64,000 bases of DNA from Streptomyces sp. NBC_01231 (GTDB taxonomy: Bacteria; Actinomycetota; Actinomycetes; Streptomycetales; Streptomycetaceae). This document shows, in pieces, positions 61,533-64,000 of the stretch. Both the position numbers and the translations under genes were made by a program. Within the stretch, counting starts at the first letter, position 1. Each line of letters begins with the position of its first letter. The stretch covers positions 10,354,001 through 10,418,000 of the forward strand of contig CP108521.1 of assembly GCA_035999765.1 (NCBI GenBank). Direction: 5' to 3'. The notes under the pieces were generated by a model. The model worked only from the letters and a program-made list of their open reading frames with translations. It had not been told where the DNA came from and did not search any database.

Positions 61533-64000
61533 GTGGTTCGGTCCGACGGGGACCCGATGGCGCTGGGGCGTGCTGCGGACGGCATGGGGCCCGCCCGTTT
61601 TCGTGAGCGGTTTTTGCAGGGTGAGGCGGTTGAGAAGGGCGTACGGACATCGATCCTGGGATCCTGGCAGCGCTGCCGGTCCCTGGGCCTGTCTCCGGAC
61701 CAGTCCGACCTTCCCTTCCGGGAGGACTTCGATCCGGACGGCCGGATCGTGCGCGCGGCCGAGCCGGTGCTCGACCGGCTGCAGTCCATGCTCTCCGGAA
61801 GCGAGATCAACATCTCCCTCGCCGATGCGAGCGGGACGGTCCTCCTGCGCCGTTTCGGCCAGGTGTCGCTGGCCAGTAGCCTGCCGGCGATCCAGCGAGT
61901 ACCGGGCTTCGTGTTCGCCGAGCGGTTCGCCGGCACCAACGGCATCGGTCTCGCCCTCGCGGAGCGGCAACTCATCCGGGTCTACGGTGCCGAGCACTTC
62001 GCGGAGCGTTCCCAGGCGAACGCCTGCGTGGCGCTTCCCGTCCGCGACCCGCTCAGCGCGCGTATCGAGGGCGTCCTGTGCTTCGGATATCCGCGCAGTG
62101 CCGAGACCCCCGCGCTGGGCGCTCTGATACGCAGAGCGGCGGACGCCGTGGAGCGGCGGCTGCTGGGACAGAGTTCCGCGCGTGAGCGCGCTCTGCTGCG
62201 GGCGTACCTGACCACCGGAGCCGAAGCCGCCGGCGGCCCGCACCGTGGTGTCGCGGTGGATGAACCGGCCCTTGATCTGCTTCCCCGGGACCGGGCGATC
62301 CTCATGGAGAAGGCCGCCGAGCTGATCTCCCGCGCGCAGCTGGCCGCCGTCGACGTGCCCCTGCCCGGCGGTCGGCGGGCCACACTCATGAGCCGTCCGA
62401 TGACGAGCGCCTCCGGGGTGGAGGGTGTCGCGATCGAGGCTGTTTTCCCCGGCACCGCGCCCGGAGTACCCCCGGACCTCTCGCATCGGGCCGATGAGCT
62501 GCAGGGCTTCCTCGCCGCACCTGACGGCGTCGCGGCCGTCTCACGGCTCGCGCCGCTGCCCGTCACCTCGCTGTCCACCCACCTTCCCGAAGCGCGGGCC
62601 ACGCACCGTCCCGAAGCCGCTCCCGGTCAGGCCGCCACGGGTGGCAGCGGCGTCACGGGCGGCAACGGCGTCACGGCCGACGGCGCCTGGGGCGCTCACC
62701 CCGAACCGCTGCTCGGGGCCAGAGGGCTCGTACTGGTGGGGGAGCCGCACGTGGGGGCGTACGCCCTGGCCGCGCGACGCCGCCTGGAGTTGCTGTCCGA
62801 GGCCAGCGTCCGCGTAGGCACCACCCTGGACGTGCGCCGTACCGCCGAAGAACTCGCCGAGACGGCCGTCCCGCGACTGGCCGACTTCGTCACCATCGAC
62901 CTGCCCGAGGCCGTGCTGCGCGGGGAGGAAGCCGCCGACCCCCTCGGCGACCTGCGCCGCGCGGTGGTCCAAGGCATCCGCGACGATCTCCCCTTCACTC
63001 CGGTCGGCAAGCGGACCGACTTCGGCCCGACCACGCCCCAGGGGCGGAGTCTGACCAGCGGACAGGCGGTGCTGGAGCCTGACCTCAAGGCAGCCGTGGG
63101 CTGGCTCGCCCAGGACCCCGAGCACACCGACCGGCTGCTCGCCCACGTCCACTCCCTCATCGCCGTGCCCCTTGTCGCCCGTGGTGTCGTCCTGGGCGTC
63201 GCCAGCTTCTACCGCGCCCAGGACCCCGCCCCCCTCGGGGACGACGACCTCTCGCTGGCCCTGGAACTCGCCGCCCGCGCCGCCCTGTCCATCGACAACG
63301 CCCGGCGCTACACGCATGAGCGCACCATGGTCCTGGCCCTGCAGCGCAGGCTGCTCCCGCACCGGCTGCCCGATCAGGACGCCGTCGAGGTCGCCCATCG
63401 CTATCTGCCCGCCGAAGCCGACGTGGGCGGAGACTGGTACGACGTCATCCCCCTCTCCGGCAGCCGCATCGGCCTCTTCGTCGGCGACGTCGTCGGCCAC
63501 GGCATGCTCTCCGCCGCCACCATGGGCCGGCTGCGTACCGCCGCACGCAGCTTCGCCGAACTCGACTTCCCTCCGGACGAGGTCCTCATCCACCTCGACA
63601 ACCTCGTGGGGCGTCTGGACCGGGAGGACCCCGACGGCGAGGGCGCCGGCATCATCGGGGCGACCTGCCTGTACGCCATCTACGACCCGACCTCGCAGCG
63701 GTGCGTCATGGCGCGCGCCGGTCATCCTCCGCCCGCGCTGGTCTGCCCGGACGGCACCGTCTCGTATCCCGACCTGCCGGCCGGACCCCCTCTCGGCCTC
63801 GGGGGGCTGCCCTTCGACGCCGTCGAGATCGACCTCCCCGAGGACAGCCAGCTGGTCCTCTACACCGACGGACTCATCGAGGACCGGCACCGCGACGTCG
63901 ACGTGGTCCTCGAACAGCTGCGCGCGGTCCTGGCCCATCATCCGGAGCGCGCGCCCGAGGAGACCTGTCAGGCGATCCTGGACGCCGTGGCACCCGCCCA
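61533..64000 (+). CDS. GAF-GAF-SpoIIE (PP2C-type) phosphatase, 3' end beyond the window
   Basis: GTG start at 61533 with a GGCGGAG site about 1-2 bp upstream; the ATG at 61557 is an alternative. About 822 codons are visible and the frame is still open at the right edge. Residues about 60-215 are a GAF domain with the AcoR/sigma54-activator-like GFVFAERFAGTNGIGLALAE motif. A second GAF-like domain lies around 410-590. The SpoIIE domain carries EADVGGDWYDVIPL, GLFVGDVVGHGMLSAATMGR, ARAGHPPPALV and LVLYTDGLIEDRHRDVD. It should dephosphorylate an anti-sigma-factor antagonist in response to a ligand or redox signal. Confidence 0.88.
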   Translation, partial: MVRSDGDPMALGRAADGMGPARFRERFLQGEAVEKGVRTSILGSWQRCRSLGLSPDQSDLPFREDFDPDGRIVRAAEPVLDRLQSMLSGSEINISLADASGTVLLRRFGQVSLASSLPAIQRVPGFVFAERFAGTNGIGLALAERQLIRVYGAEHFAERSQANACVALPVRDPLSARIEGVLCFGYPRSAETPALGALIRRAADAVERRLLGQSSARERALLRAYLTTGAEAAGGPHRGVAVDEPALDLLPRDRAILMEKAAELISRAQLAAVDVPLPGGRRATLMSRPMTSASGVEGVAIEAVFPGTAPGVPPDLSHRADELQGFLAAPDGVAAVSRLAPLPVTSLSTHLPEARATHRPEAAPGQAATGGSGVTGGNGVTADGAWGAHPEPLLGARGLVLVGEPHVGAYALAARRRLELLSEASVRVGTTLDVRRTAEELAETAVPRLADFVTIDLPEAVLRGEEAADPLGDLRRAVVQGIRDDLPFTPVGKRTDFGPTTPQGRSLTSGQAVLEPDLKAAVGWLAQDPEHTDRLLAHVHSLIAVPLVARGVVLGVASFYRAQDPAPLGDDDLSLALELAARAALSIDNARRYTHERTMVLALQRRLLPHRLPDQDAVEVAHRYLPAEADVGGDWYDVIPLSGSRIGLFVGDVVGHGMLSAATMGRLRTAARSFAELDFPPDEVLIHLDNLVGRLDREDPDGEGAGIIGATCLYAIYDPTSQRCVMARAGHPPPALVCPDGTVSYPDLPAGPPLGLGGLPFDAVEIDLPEDSQLVLYTDGLIEDRHRDVDVVLEQLRAVLAHHPERAPEETCQAILDAVAPA

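Noticed and set aside
1..64000. tRNA and rRNA genes
   Set aside because: No T-arm GGTTCGAxTCC-type consensus within a cloverleaf context and no ribosomal RNA sequence was recognised by eye.

Overview
The window is very GC-rich DNA with dense actinomycete-style genes: frequent GTG starts, Tat signal peptides, sugar ABC transporter genes without a local ATPase, SH3-like secreted proteins, and operators of the CebR/LacI and ROK types. The best fit is a Streptomyces chromosome, in an arm or other accessory region rather than the core. Evidence is from reading the sequence only; no search was run. I see no tRNA, rRNA, CRISPR array or intact insertion sequence.

Layout. 1-5.6 kb: a TPR protein cut by the left edge, an XRE/NB-ARC/TPR STAND regulator, an AraC-type regulator, a strongly purine-biased tract and a small DUF1579-like protein. 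5.6-7.0 kb: a flavin/PNPOx-type protein and a compact cluster of cysteine-free ribosomal protein paralogues (L33, L31 type B, L36), closed by two tandem hairpins. 7.2-9.6 kb (minus strand): an AhpD-like protein, two small secreted SH3-like proteins and an FHA-like protein. 10.3-11.8 kb: a ProP/MHS transporter, followed by about 1.3 kb with no intact gene, holding a GNAT remnant, a 14-bp tandem repeat and three adjacent hairpins. 13.2-16.1 kb: a DUF485/solute:sodium symporter pair and a YceI protein. 16.5-19.2 kb: a secreted M19-like dipeptidase with a discoidin domain, and a TetR regulator. 19.3-24.0 kb (minus): a membrane-anchored TagF/TagB-like glycerophosphotransferase, a CE2-type esterase behind a perfect CebR box, and an M23 endopeptidase with a degenerate transglycosylase-like domain. 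24.3-26.9 kb: a small membrane protein, then a lipid-kinase/PAP2-phosphatase pair.

27-35 kb is mainly minus strand: a Tat-exported six-hairpin-like protein, an FAD-binding CoxM-like protein, a GNAT, a streptogrisin-like protease, a YihY/BrkB membrane protein that shares one open frame with the protease, a secretory lipase and a DUF6629-like membrane protein. The six-hairpin-like gene and the protease each carry the same LacI-type palindrome about 50 bp upstream of the start. 35.5-46.4 kb: small hypothetical proteins, a GNAT, an S9 peptidase, a DUF2071 protein, a GH95-GH97 pair behind two possible palindromic operators, an AhpD-like protein and an FAD-dependent NADH oxidoreductase, with two strong terminators.

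46.7-56.8 kb: a zinc-ribbon SCO2400-like protein, then a complete sugar-uptake operon (lipoprotein, two permeases, GH35 beta-galactosidase, ROK regulator) with a candidate ROK operator upstream, and an MFS exporter. 57.2-60.1 kb looks compositionally different and carries a large PAP2 membrane protein and an MFS exporter. The window ends with an aminoglycoside-phosphotransferase-like kinase and a GAF-GAF-SpoIIE phosphatase cut by the right edge.

The unifying theme is extracellular polymer use and envelope maintenance. Secreted hydrolases (CE2, GH35, GH95, GH97, S1, S9, lipase, dipeptidase) sit near sugar-responsive operator types, so several are probably induced by plant or host oligosaccharides.
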